Shown here in pieces: positions 24,880-34,169 of a stretch of DNA of 64,000 nucleotides. The notes below the pieces were generated by a model. The model made no database searches, was not told where the DNA came from, and saw only the letters and a list, made by a program, of their open reading frames with translations. The stretch is taken from the NCBI RefSeq assembly GCF_002192695.1, contig NZ_MTLG01000088.1, forward strand, positions 20,717 through 84,716, read 5' to 3'. The first letter of the stretch is position 1. Each line of letters begins with the position of its first letter. A program made the position numbers and the translations under genes. The stretch comes from Achromobacter xylosoxidans (lineage in GTDB: Bacteria > Pseudomonadota > Gammaproteobacteria > Burkholderiales > Burkholderiaceae_B).

Positions 24880-25827
24880 ATGCACGACTTGAATGACCTC
24901 TTTTACTTCGTCCAGGTCGTCAAGAACGGCGGATTCGCGCCCGCCGGGCGGGCCTTGGACATACCCAAGTCCCGCCTCAGCCGGCGCATCGCGCTGCTGG
25001 AAGACCGGCTGGGCGTGCGGCTCATCCAGCGTTCCACGCGCAGCTTCGCCGTGACCGAATTGGGTCAGGAATATTACGAACAATGCCTGTCGATGCTGGC
25101 GGGCGCCGAAGCCGCCCAGGAGGTCATCGACCGGACCCGAGCCGAACCGCAAGGCACGATACGCATCAGCGCGCCGCCCGCGCTGATCTACTACTTCCTG
25201 GGCGACCTGGTGGCCCGCTTCATGGTCCGCTGCCCCAAGGTCCACGTCTACCTGAAGAGCTTCAGCCGCCCCGTGGACGTACTGCGCGAGGGTTTCGACA
25301 TCGCCGTGCGCGTGCGCTTCGGCCCCATCGAGAGCAGCGACCTCATCATGAAACCGCTGGGCATGAGCTGCCAGTGTCTGGTGGCCAGTCCCGCGCTGGC
25401 CCGCGGCATCAGGCTGCCGGCGGATCCGCATGCCCTGAGCGACCTGCCCACGCTGGCGCTGGGCACCGAACAGCGCGAGTCCCATTGGCGGCTGGACGGG
25501 CCGGATGGCGCGCGCATCGTGGTGCCGTTCACGCCGCGCCTGGTGACCGACGACATGCTGGCCCTGAAGCAGGCCGCCTTGCGCGGCGTGGGCGTGGTCG
25601 CCCTGCCCCTGCTCATGATTCGGGAAGAACTGGACGCAGGCACCCTGGTGGACGTCGGCGCTCCCTGGCAGCCGGAAGCGGGCAGCGTGCACGCCATCTT
25701 CCCGTCCCGCCGCGGCCTGCTGCCCGGCGTGCGGGAACTGCTGGATTTCCTGAGCTCGGAGTATCAGGACGTGGCCAAACGCGAACACGACACCCAGGTG
25801 CGCCACAAGCTGCCCACCTTGAAGTAG
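24880..25827 (+). CDS. LysR family transcriptional regulator
   Basis: This 315-residue LysR-type regulator has an N-terminal winged helix (MHDLNDLFYFVQVVKNGGFA, then PKSRLSRRIALLEDRLG) and a C-terminal effector domain. It is of the CrgA/DsdC-like subgroup often found beside oxidoreductases. The ATG at 24880 starts the conserved domain; the longer upstream frame runs antisense through the hydratase gene. It is divergent from the hydratase (108-bp gap) and lies upstream of two isochorismatase-fold genes. Either could be its target. Confidence 0.92.
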   Translation: MHDLNDLFYFVQVVKNGGFAPAGRALDIPKSRLSRRIALLEDRLGVRLIQRSTRSFAVTELGQEYYEQCLSMLAGAEAAQEVIDRTRAEPQGTIRISAPPALIYYFLGDLVARFMVRCPKVHVYLKSFSRPVDVLREGFDIAVRVRFGPIESSDLIMKPLGMSCQCLVASPALARGIRLPADPHALSDLPTLALGTEQRESHWRLDGPDGARIVVPFTPRLVTDDMLALKQAALRGVGVVALPLLMIREELDAGTLVDVGAPWQPEAGSVHAIFPSRRGLLPGVRELLDFLSSEYQDVAKREHDTQVRHKLPTLK

Positions 25828-25940
25828 CAGCAGGCTCGCGCAGCGTTCGACGAGTGGGACGCAGAAACCCATTTTTCCTGCCTACCCAGCCGCCCGAGTT
25901 GCTCCTAGGATGATTAGCCCCACGTCATCAGGAGCACACC

Positions 25941-26618
25941 ATGAGCGTCCCCGCCAACTTCAATGGCCAGCGTCCCGTCATCGATCCCAACGATGCCGTC
26001 ATGTTGCTGATCGACCATCAGAGCGGCCTGTTCCAGACGGTCGCGGACATGCCGATGACCGAGCTGCGCTCGCTTGCCGGCGCCCTCGCCTCCATGGCCA
26101 CCCTGGCGAAGCTGCCTGTCATCACCACGGCTTCCGTGCCGCAAGGTCCCAACGGCCCCTTGATTCCGGAAATCCACGAGAACGCCCCGCACGCGAAATA
26201 TGTCGCGCGCAAGGGCGAAATCAATGCCTGGGACAATCCTGAATTCGTCGCCGCGGTCAAGGCGACAGGCCGCAAGACCCTGATCATCGCCGGCACCATC
26301 ACCAGCGTCTGCATGGCGTTCCCCGCCATCAGCGCGGTGGCCGAGGGCTACAAGGTCTTCGTGGTGGTCGACGCCTCGGGCACCTACAGCAAGATGGCCC
26401 AGGAAATCACCCTGGCGCGCGTGGTGCAGGCCGGCGCCGTGCCCATGGACACGGGCGCCGTGGCCGCCGAGCTGCAAAAGACCTGGCACCGCGAAGACGC
26501 CGCCAAATGGGCCGAGGTCTACACCAAGATCTTCCCGCCCTATCAACTGCTGATCGAAAGCTACAACCGGGCTCAGGAAGTCATCAAGAAGGGCGAAACG
26601 CTCGACTCCCAGCGCTGA
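25941..26618 (+). CDS. Isochorismatase-fold hydrolase, paralogue 1
   Basis: This 225-residue cysteine hydrolase of the isochorismatase superfamily has the catalytic aspartate in [12 protein letters not shown], a lysine in the central region and the cysteine in [17 protein letters not shown] lies upstream of the ATG. It resembles YcaC-like hydrolases, and 64 bp downstream lies a second gene of the same fold. Members include nicotinamidases and amide hydrolases, but YcaC-type proteins have no firmly known substrate. The two proteins share motifs (INAWDN, the VC(M/V)AFPA nucleophile region), so an ancient duplication is likely. Confidence 0.9.
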   Translation: MSVPANFNGQRPVIDPNDAVMLLIDHQSGLFQTVADMPMTELRSLAGALASMATLAKLPVITTASVPQGPNGPLIPEIHENAPHAKYVARKGEINAWDNPEFVAAVKATGRKTLIIAGTITSVCMAFPAISAVAEGYKVFVVVDASGTYSKMAQEITLARVVQAGAVPMDTGAVAAELQKTWHREDAAKWAEVYTKIFPPYQLLIESYNRAQEVIKKGETLDSQR

Positions 26619-26681
26619 GCCTGCGCCGGATTTTTCCCCGCGCGCCGCCAGGCGCGCAACCTCCCCCTTATGGAGCACGCA

Positions 26682-27308
26682 ATGTCCAAGCCCTATGTGA
26701 AACTCGACAAGACCCAGGCCGCAGTGCTGCTGGTCGACCACCAGGTGGGCCTGCTGTCCCTGGTCCGGGACTTCCAGCCCGACCAGTTCAAGAACAACGT
26801 CCTGGCGCTGGCCGACCTGGCCGAATACTTCAAGCTGCCCACCATCCTGACCACCAGCTTCGAGGACGGCCCCAACGGCCCGCTGGTCCAGGAGCTGAAA
26901 GACAAATTCCCCAAGGCGCCCTACATCGCCCGCCCGGGCAACATCAACGCCTGGGACAACGAGGACTTCGTCAAGGCCGTCAAGGCCACCGGCAAGAAGC
27001 AGTTGATCATCGCCGGCGTCGTCACCGAAGTCTGCGTGGCCTTCCCGGCGCTGTCGGCCCTGGAGGAAGGCTTTGACGTGTTCGTCGTCACCGACGCGTC
27101 CGGCACCTTCAATGAAGTGACCCGCAACGCCGCCTGGAGCCGCATGGAACAGGCCGGCGCGCAACTGCTGAGCTGGTTTGGCGTGGCTTGCGAGCTGCAC
27201 CGCGACTGGCGCAACGACATCGAGGGCCTGGGGACGCTGTTCTCCAACCACATCCCCGACTACCGCAACCTGATGGCGGCCTACTCCACCGTCAAGGGCA
27301 GCCGGTAA
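26682..27308 (+). CDS. ycaC: YcaC-like isochorismatase-fold hydrolase
   Basis: This 208-residue protein has the same length as E. coli YcaC and reads almost alike along its whole course: LVDHQVGLLSLVRDF, ARPGNINAWDNEDF, VVTEVCVAFPALSA with the catalytic cysteine, and WFGVACELHRDWR. YcaC forms octameric rings; its substrate is not known. The start at 26682 was preferred over an in-frame ATG at 26670 because GGAG lies upstream and the YcaC N-terminus begins here. It follows paralogue 1 after a small stem-loop (26640-26657), and a strong terminator follows. Confidence 0.93.
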   Translation: MSKPYVKLDKTQAAVLLVDHQVGLLSLVRDFQPDQFKNNVLALADLAEYFKLPTILTTSFEDGPNGPLVQELKDKFPKAPYIARPGNINAWDNEDFVKAVKATGKKQLIIAGVVTEVCVAFPALSALEEGFDVFVVTDASGTFNEVTRNAAWSRMEQAGAQLLSWFGVACELHRDWRNDIEGLGTLFSNHIPDYRNLMAAYSTVKGSR

Positions 27309-27357
27309 AGCCCCCGCCGGCCGCGTCCAGACGCTGAGCCGGCAGGCCTGGACTGCC

Positions 27358-27386
27358 ACGGCGGCGCGCACTTTGCGCGCCGCCGT
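27358..27386. terminator. Bidirectional terminator hairpin
   Basis: A perfect 13-bp GC-rich stem around a CTT loop lies between convergent ycaC and the sterol desaturase gene. TTTCATTTCTT follows on the plus strand. It ends just before the stop codon of the minus-strand gene. Confidence 0.7.
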
Positions 27387-27387
27387 T

Positions 27388-28536
27388 TCATTTCTTGCGG
27401 GCGAACGGGTAGGCCTGCTGCGCCAGGAAGGTGCTGGGCATGTCGTTGTCCAGGATCCCGTAATTCTCGGGCAGGCGCTTGCTCACGCCGCGCACCGCCG
27501 TGCCGAACGCGTAGTCGATGAACGAAAAGTGCGCGGCGTAGTTCCGGTCGATGGCCTCGGTATCCGACGAGTGGTGCCAGTGGTGGGAGTCCGGCGTCAC
27601 GATGATGTAGCGCAGCCAGCCCCAGGGCACCTTCACGTTGGAATGGATCAGCACCGCCTGGAAGCCGACGATGATGATGTAGGCGTCCAGCACCGGCTTG
27701 GAGAAACCCAGCGCGAACAGCACGCCCAGCACCGCGACCCGGGTGATCAGCAATTCGACGATGTGCAGGCGCGAACCGGCCAGCCAGTCCAGCGTGCGGG
27801 TGCTGTGGTGCACCGCGTGGATGCGCCACAGGAACGGCACCTCGTGGTAGGCGCGGTGCGCCGCATACTGCACCAGATCCGCCACCAGCACGGCCAGGAA
27901 CAATTCCACCAGATACGGCAGCGACACGATCGCCTGTTGCAGGGGCTCGTAGGCCGCCCAGGAAAACAGCCGATGCACGAAGAAGTTGATGCACAGCAGC
28001 ACCGCCCCCACCGACAGGTGGTTGAACAGGAAGTGCTTCATGTCCACCTGCCATTCGCCGCGGAACACCGGTTGGCCCGGGTACAGGGGGAACAGTTTCT
28101 CGAAGATGATGAACACGGTGCTGGACGCCAGCAGGTCCAGGATGAACCAATCCAGGCCCAGATAGGGGTGATTGCCCGTATTGGACGTGGTCACCACCAC
28201 GTTGCTGCCACCCGCCGCGACCGCGCCGCACACCAGCAGGAAGGCCGCAATGTTCAGCCAGCGCTGGCGGCCGAGCACGGTATTGGTCAGGGCAATGGTG
28301 CCGGACACCAGCAGCGCCCCGAACAGCAGCGCGCGCATCGCGTCCACGTTGTAGAAGCTGCGCAGCTCCGGCGTGGTCAGGTAGGCCGGGAAATGGAACG
28401 CCAGCACGCCCAGCACCGACAGGATGGCCAGGAACAGCGCGATCACGCCGCTGATCATGCCCGTGCCCGGGCGGATCCTGCCGTCCTGCTTGAAAAGCTG
28501 TAAGACCTGGCGAAGGATGGACGCGCGCTGATTCAT
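27388..28536 (-). CDS. Sterol desaturase/fatty acid hydroxylase family membrane protein
   Basis: This is a polytopic membrane protein of about 382 residues with six or more hydrophobic segments and the di-iron histidine clusters of the family: AAHRAYHEVPFLWRIHAVHH (HxxxH and HxxHH) and TPDSHHWHH, with another histidine near NYAAHFSF. Family members hydroxylate or desaturate lipids with O2. The start is uncertain: ATG at 28536 fits best, but in-frame starts at 28593 and 28692 exist and none has a strong ribosome binding site. The N-terminal third has extra transmembrane segments not found in short relatives. Substrate unknown. Confidence 0.85.
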   Translation of the reverse strand: MNQRASILRQVLQLFKQDGRIRPGTGMISGVIALFLAILSVLGVLAFHFPAYLTTPELRSFYNVDAMRALLFGALLVSGTIALTNTVLGRQRWLNIAAFLLVCGAVAAGGSNVVVTTSNTGNHPYLGLDWFILDLLASSTVFIIFEKLFPLYPGQPVFRGEWQVDMKHFLFNHLSVGAVLLCINFFVHRLFSWAAYEPLQQAIVSLPYLVELFLAVLVADLVQYAAHRAYHEVPFLWRIHAVHHSTRTLDWLAGSRLHIVELLITRVAVLGVLFALGFSKPVLDAYIIIVGFQAVLIHSNVKVPWGWLRYIIVTPDSHHWHHSSDTEAIDRNYAAHFSFIDYAFGTAVRGVSKRLPENYGILDNDMPSTFLAQQAYPFARKK

Positions 28537-28792
28537 TTCATGTTTATGGCAGACCACGGGGAAGCGAGTGTATCGCCGGGGACGGATCTTCATGTAATAA
28601 AACGTGATCAGGCGCGACAGAATGACGCCCTCGCCCCCGCTTTGCGCGACATCAATTCTCGGACGGACGGCATGCACCCGGATGGTTGACAACGGCCCGG
28701 GGTTGGCGTGTCATGGAATCGAAAGCTTTATGGATCATCAGGTTCCCCGGTTTCCCGCAGTGCCCATCAACCGGTTCTTTAAAGAGGCCCCT

Positions 28793-29017
28793 ATGTTCCC
28801 TGAATACCGCCACCTCATTACCCAACTGAAATCCGAAAACGCGCATTTCTCCGCGCTGTTCCAGCGTCACAATGACCTGGACCAGGAAATCAAGAACATG
28901 GAGGCCGGCATCCAGCCGGCGTCGGGCAACGAGGTCGAAGTGCTCAAGAAAGAAAAACTGCACCTGAAGGACAAGCTGTACGGCATCCTGCGCGCTGCCG
29001 ACCAGGGCGGCAGCTGA
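28793..29017 (+). CDS. YdcH family small protein (DUF465)
   Basis: This 74-residue, highly charged helical protein begins MFPEYRHLITQLKSENAHF, the signature start of YdcH/SlyX-like DUF465 proteins, and continues with a probable coiled coil (LKKEKLHLKDKLYGIL). AAAGAGG lies upstream. Function unknown in all organisms I know of; such proteins are small and cytoplasmic. It stands alone between two units, preceded by a 256-bp gap and followed by a hairpin. Confidence 0.9.
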   Translation: MFPEYRHLITQLKSENAHFSALFQRHNDLDQEIKNMEAGIQPASGNEVEVLKKEKLHLKDKLYGILRAADQGGS

Positions 29018-29035
29018 AGGTACCGCACCGTGGAT

Positions 29036-29057
29036 GGCGCCTGCCCGTGCAGGCGCC
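29036..29057. terminator. Terminator-like hairpin
   Basis: GGCGCCTGC and GCAGGCGCC form a perfect 9-bp stem around CCGT, 18 bp after the YdcH-like gene and ahead of the convergent LysR gene end. Confidence 0.55.
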
Positions 29058-29115
29058 CGGATTATCCTGAATTCCCGCAGCCGTCGGCGCAAGGCCGCAG
29101 CGCAAGCCGCCCGCC

Positions 29116-30039
29116 TCAGGGATCGATGAGCGCGAAGGCATCGCTGCCCGCCATGCGCGACATCTCGTCGATGATGCGGCGCGACAGTTCCAGCACCAAC
29201 GGGCTGCGCGGTTCGCCCGCAATCATGACCATGCCCAGGCTGTAGCCGATGCGCGGCGCAAAGGGCTTGCAGACCACCCCGCCCTCCCGGCACAGGCGCG
29301 CGAACAGGCCGTTGACCACCGACACGCCTATGCCCCGCGCCACCAGCCGGCAGGCCATTTCCACCGAATGCACTTCTGCCCGGATCTGCGGCACCATGCC
29401 GCCTTGCCGGAACACATGGTCGATCTGCTGGCGCAGCAGGCGCTGGCGTCCCAGCAGCACCATGTCGACCCCGATGAGGTCGGCCGGCCCGACCTCGGGC
29501 AGGGCATGCAGCGCATGCCCGGACGGCACGATGCACACGGCGTCCGTGCTCAGGCGCGCCACCGTTTCCAGCCCGGAATTCAGCGTGGGCGAACGGACCA
29601 GCGCCAGGTCGGCCTCGCGGCCCAGCACCGCGGCCTCGCTGGTCTCATAGGTGCCCACCAAGACCTCCAGCGCCACCTCTGGATGATCGTCAAGAAAGGA
29701 CTCCGCCACGGCCGGCATGACGGTCTGGGCGACCGAACTGGGCAATTGCACGCGCATGAGCGTGCGCCGCAGCCCGCCCAGCCGCAGCTGATTGACGTGC
29801 CGCTGCAGCGACTTGGCATCGAGAATCATGTTCTGCACGTCCGGCAGCAGGGCTTCGGCCTCGCTGCTCGGATGCAGACGGCCTTTGCGCCGCAGGAACA
29901 ATCGCAGGCCCAGATCGGACTCGAACTGGCTGAGCAGGCGGCTGACCGCCGGCTGGGACGCGCCCAGCCGCTGCGCGGCCTCGATGGTCGACCCGGTGGT
30001 CATGAAGGCCACAAAGGCCTCTAGCTGCTTGAAATTCAT
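29116..30039 (-). CDS. LysR family transcriptional regulator
   Basis: This 307-residue LysR regulator begins MNFKQLEAFVAFMTTG with the helix-turn-helix (AAQRLGASQPAVSRLLSQFE). Its effector-binding domain contains PEVALEVLVGTYE. The ATG at 30039 is the conserved start; the frame extends to 30096. It is divergent from an oligopeptide-type ABC importer operon across 248 bp, the standard arrangement for a LysR protein and its target. It probably controls that operon. It resembles the group that regulates opine or amino acid catabolism, but the ligand is not evident. Confidence 0.92.
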   Translation of the reverse strand: MNFKQLEAFVAFMTTGSTIEAAQRLGASQPAVSRLLSQFESDLGLRLFLRRKGRLHPSSEAEALLPDVQNMILDAKSLQRHVNQLRLGGLRRTLMRVQLPSSVAQTVMPAVAESFLDDHPEVALEVLVGTYETSEAAVLGREADLALVRSPTLNSGLETVARLSTDAVCIVPSGHALHALPEVGPADLIGVDMVLLGRQRLLRQQIDHVFRQGGMVPQIRAEVHSVEMACRLVARGIGVSVVNGLFARLCREGGVVCKPFAPRIGYSLGMVMIAGEPRSPLVLELSRRIIDEMSRMAGSDAFALIDP

Positions 30040-30243
30040 TGTTGTCGCGGGCGCGCCGGCGGCGACGCTTTGCCCAATACCTAGGGTTAGCACCAAATTT
30101 GGCGGAATTCACATAGACGCATGCCGGCCCAGCATACGGTTGCCAAGCCCCCGCGTTGGCTAGAACATGCCGGCAACCGCGGATTCTGCCCATACAGGAT
30201 TCCGTAATCAATCCGTATTAGCGCCGAATCGCAAGGAGTCCAA

Positions 30244-30291
30244 ATGCGCGCTGTTGTCCCACGCCCCTCCTGTCGCCGCGCCGCGCCATGA
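30244..30291 (+). CDS. Possible 15-codon leader peptide upstream of the peptide-type permease gene
   Basis: A short frame starts at an ATG with a strong AAGGAG five bases upstream, stronger than anything in front of the permease start. It encodes 15 residues rich in arginine and proline (four CGC codons) and ends in TGA overlapping the permease ATG as ATGA. This is the classic geometry of translational coupling, and it could explain how a permease gene with no ribosome binding site of its own is translated. Whether it senses anything is unknown; conservation in relatives would decide. Confidence 0.5.
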   Translation: MRAVVPRPSCRRAAP

Positions 30292-31262
30292 CCGCGTTCA
30301 TCATCCGCCGGCTCTGCCAGAGCGTCGTGATCCTCGCCCTGACCTCGCTCATCGTGTTCGCCGGCGTCTATGCCATCGGCGACCCCATCGAGATCCTGGT
30401 GCCGGCCGACGCCTCGCAAGCAGAAATCGCCCAGGCCGTGGCGTCGCTGGGCCTGGACCTGCCGCTCTATCAGCAGTACCTGAAATTCGTCGGCAATGCG
30501 CTGCATGGAGACCTGGGCACGTCCTTCGTCTACAACCAGCCCGCCATCCAGCTGATCCTGCAGCGGCTGCCCGCCACGCTGGAACTGGCTTTCGTCGCGC
30601 TGCTGCTGGCTCTCGCCATCGGCCTGCCGCTGGGCCTGGTCGCGGGCCTGAAGCCCGATTCGGCGCTGGACCGCGGCATCATGACCGGCTCCATCCTGGG
30701 TTTCTCCCTGCCCAATTTCTGGCAGGGCATCATGCTGGTGCTGATCTTCTCGGTGACGCTGGGCTGGCTGCCGTCGACCGGACGCGGCCCCACCGGCGAA
30801 CTGCTGGGCATCCAGACCAGCCTGGCGTCCTGGGACGGCATACGCCACCTGATCCTGCCGGCGCTGAACCTGGCGCTGTTCAAGATCGCCCTGATCGTGC
30901 GCCTGACGCGCAGCGGCGTGCGCGAGACCATGCCGCTGGACTATGTCAAGTTCGCGCGCGCCAAGGGCCTGCGCGAATCGCGCGTGATCTACATGCACGT
31001 GCTCAAGAACATCATGATCCCCATCGTGACCGTGGTCGGCATGGAGTTCGGCTCGATGATCGCGTTCGCCACGGTCACCGAGACCATCTTCGCCTGGCCT
31101 GGCGTGGGCAAACTCATCATCGACAGCATCATGAAGCTGGACCGCCCCGTCGTGGTCGCCTATCTGCTCATCGTGGTGACCATGTTCATCCTGCTCAATC
31201 TGCTGGTGGACATCATCTACTCCGTCCTGGATCCCCGTGTCCGCGTGGGAGCCGCCGAATGA
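30288..31262 (+). CDS. Oligopeptide/dipeptide-type ABC transporter permease (DppB family)
   Basis: This 324-residue permease has six transmembrane segments, the DppB-type N-terminus (MTAFIIRRLCQSVVILAL), and the conserved cytoplasmic loop FARAKGLRESRVIYMHVLKN. It has no clear ribosome binding site and seems to be translated by coupling to the small leader frame. It overlaps the next permease by ATGA. The operon continues with a second permease, two ATPases, the binding protein and a hydrolase, all overlapping or nearly so. It imports a small peptide or peptide-like solute. Confidence 0.93.
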   Translation: MTAFIIRRLCQSVVILALTSLIVFAGVYAIGDPIEILVPADASQAEIAQAVASLGLDLPLYQQYLKFVGNALHGDLGTSFVYNQPAIQLILQRLPATLELAFVALLLALAIGLPLGLVAGLKPDSALDRGIMTGSILGFSLPNFWQGIMLVLIFSVTLGWLPSTGRGPTGELLGIQTSLASWDGIRHLILPALNLALFKIALIVRLTRSGVRETMPLDYVKFARAKGLRESRVIYMHVLKNIMIPIVTVVGMEFGSMIAFATVTETIFAWPGVGKLIIDSIMKLDRPVVVAYLLIVVTMFILLNLLVDIIYSVLDPRVRVGAAE

Positions 31263-32158
31263 AATCCGCCGTCATGAAACTCAACCGCGAAACGACGCTG
31301 GGCCAGGCCCTGTACGGCGTGCTCGACAGCCGCGCAGCCAGCATCGCGGCCGCGATCCTCGGCGTACTGGTGCTGGCCGCGCTGTTCGCCACCTGGATCG
31401 CGCCGCAGAATCCCTATGACCTCGCGGCCATCACCATCCTGGACGGCCGCCTGCCGCCAGGCAGCGTCGGGGTCTACGGCGACACCTACTGGCTGGGCAC
31501 GGATGCGCAAGGGCGCGACATGCTGTCGGCCATGATGTATGGACTGCGCACCAGCCTGGGCGTGGGCGTGCTCAGCGGCCTGTTCGCCATGGTGGTGGGC
31601 ACGGTGCTGGGACTGGCCGCCGCCTACTTCGGCGGCCGCGTGGACACCCTGATCATGCGCCTGGTCGACCTGATGCTGGGCTTTCCCACCATCCTGGTCG
31701 CGCTCATGATGCTGGCCATCCTGGGGCAAGGCCTGGACAAGGTCATCCTCGCCCTGGTCGTGGTGCAGTGGGCGTACTTCGCGCGGGCGGTGCGCGCCAC
31801 CGCCGTGGTCGAACGGCGCAAGGAATACATGGAAGCCGCGCTCTGCCTGGGCCTGAGCCACCGGCGCGCGCTCTTCAGCCAACTGCTGCCCAACTGCGTG
31901 CCGCCGGTCATCGTGATCGCCATGATCCAGACGGCCAACGCCATCGCGGCGGAAGCCACGCTCAGCTTCCTGGGCATCGGCCTGCCCGTCACCGAGCCCT
32001 CGCTGGGCCTGCTGATCGCCAACGGCTACCAGCAAATGCTGGCCGGCCTGTACTGGATCAGCGTCTACCCGGGCGTCCTGCTGCTGACGGTGGTCTTCAC
32101 CATGAACATCGTGGGCGACCGCATCCGCGAAGCGCTCAATCCCCGCCTGCAGAAATAG
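31259..32158 (+). CDS. Oligopeptide/dipeptide-type ABC transporter permease (DppC family)
   Basis: This 299-residue second permease has an N-terminal cytoplasmic arm and transmembrane segment, a periplasmic loop containing the characteristic WLGTDAQGRDMLSAMMYGLR, and the EAA loop EAALCLGLSHRRALFSQLLP. It starts in ATGA overlapping the DppB-type gene. It forms the channel with that protein. The first ATPase gene follows after 8 bp. Confidence 0.94.
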   Translation: MKSAVMKLNRETTLGQALYGVLDSRAASIAAAILGVLVLAALFATWIAPQNPYDLAAITILDGRLPPGSVGVYGDTYWLGTDAQGRDMLSAMMYGLRTSLGVGVLSGLFAMVVGTVLGLAAAYFGGRVDTLIMRLVDLMLGFPTILVALMMLAILGQGLDKVILALVVVQWAYFARAVRATAVVERRKEYMEAALCLGLSHRRALFSQLLPNCVPPVIVIAMIQTANAIAAEATLSFLGIGLPVTEPSLGLLIANGYQQMLAGLYWISVYPGVLLLTVVFTMNIVGDRIREALNPRLQK

Positions 32159-32166
32159 GAAGTCCC

Positions 32167-33146
<980 letters not shown>

Positions 33147-33150
<4 letters not shown>

Positions 33151-34169
33151 ACACGCCCATCCTGATGCAGGCCCAGCAGGTTTCGCGCCTGTTCGTGAAG
33201 CGGCCCGACTATGCCGAAAGGCTGGCCGGGCTGCTGGGCGCGCGCGTGGCGTCGCATACGGTCCACGCGGTGGACCGCGTGGACCTGTCTATCCATGAAG
33301 GCGAGGTCGTGGGCCTGGTGGGCGAGTCCGGCTGCGGCAAGTCCACGCTGGGCCGTGTGCTGGCCGGCATCCTGCCGCCCACCTCCGGCAGCCTGCTGAC
33401 GCCGGCCGGCGAGCTGTCTTCCCTGACCGGACAGGCCGCGCATGCCCAACGCATGTCCACCCAGATGATCTTCCAGGACCCGATGTCCTCGCTCAATCCG
33501 CGCAAGCGCGTGCGCGACATCATCGGCGAGGCGCCGCTGGCCCATGGCATCGTGGCGCGCGCCGACTACGACGACTACGTGGTCGAGGTCATGCGGCAAG
33601 TGGGCCTGAACCCGGATTTCCGCAACCGCTTTCCGCACCAGTTTTCGGGCGGCCAACGCCAGCGCGTGGGCATCGGCCGCGCGCTGGCGGTCAAGCCGCG
33701 CTTTCTCATCTGCGACGAATCCATCGCCGCGCTCGACGTTTCGATCCAGGCGCAGATCCTGAATCTCTTCATGGACCTGCGCGAGACGCTGGGCCTGACC
33801 TATCTCTTCATCAGCCATGACCTGGGCGTGGTGCAGCGCATCAGCGGCCGTACCGTCATCATGTACCTGGGCCGCGTCGTCGAATCCGGCCCCACCGCCG
33901 AGATCTTCAAGACGCCGCTGCATCCCTACACCCAGGCCCTGCTGGAAGAGGTCCCGCGGCTGAGCAACCGCAAGCGGCGCTTTCACGCCATCAAGGGCGA
34001 GATCCCTTCGCCGCTGAACCCGCCGCCCGGCTGCCATTTCCATCCGCGCTGCCCTCATGCCATGGCGCGCTGCAAGACCGAGCAGCCCATGCTGCTGGAA
34101 CAGGGCAATGGCCGCCGCGCCGCCTGTCATCTGCTGGATGCGCCAGCGCAAGGAATGATCCGTCCATGA
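33147..34169 (+). CDS. Oligopeptide/dipeptide-type ABC transporter ATP-binding protein (DppF family)
   Basis: This 340-residue ATPase has Walker A GESGCGKST, IFQDPMSSLNPRKRV, signature FSGGQRQR, Walker B LICDESIAALD and a C-terminal cysteine-bearing extension (CHFHPRCPHAMARC). The start is probably TTG at 33147, since AGGAG lies 7 nt upstream and TTGA overlaps the upstream stop; an in-frame ATG at 33165 is the alternative. In Walker B the residue after DE is serine rather than proline, a common variant. Its stop overlaps the binding-protein start. Confidence 0.92.
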
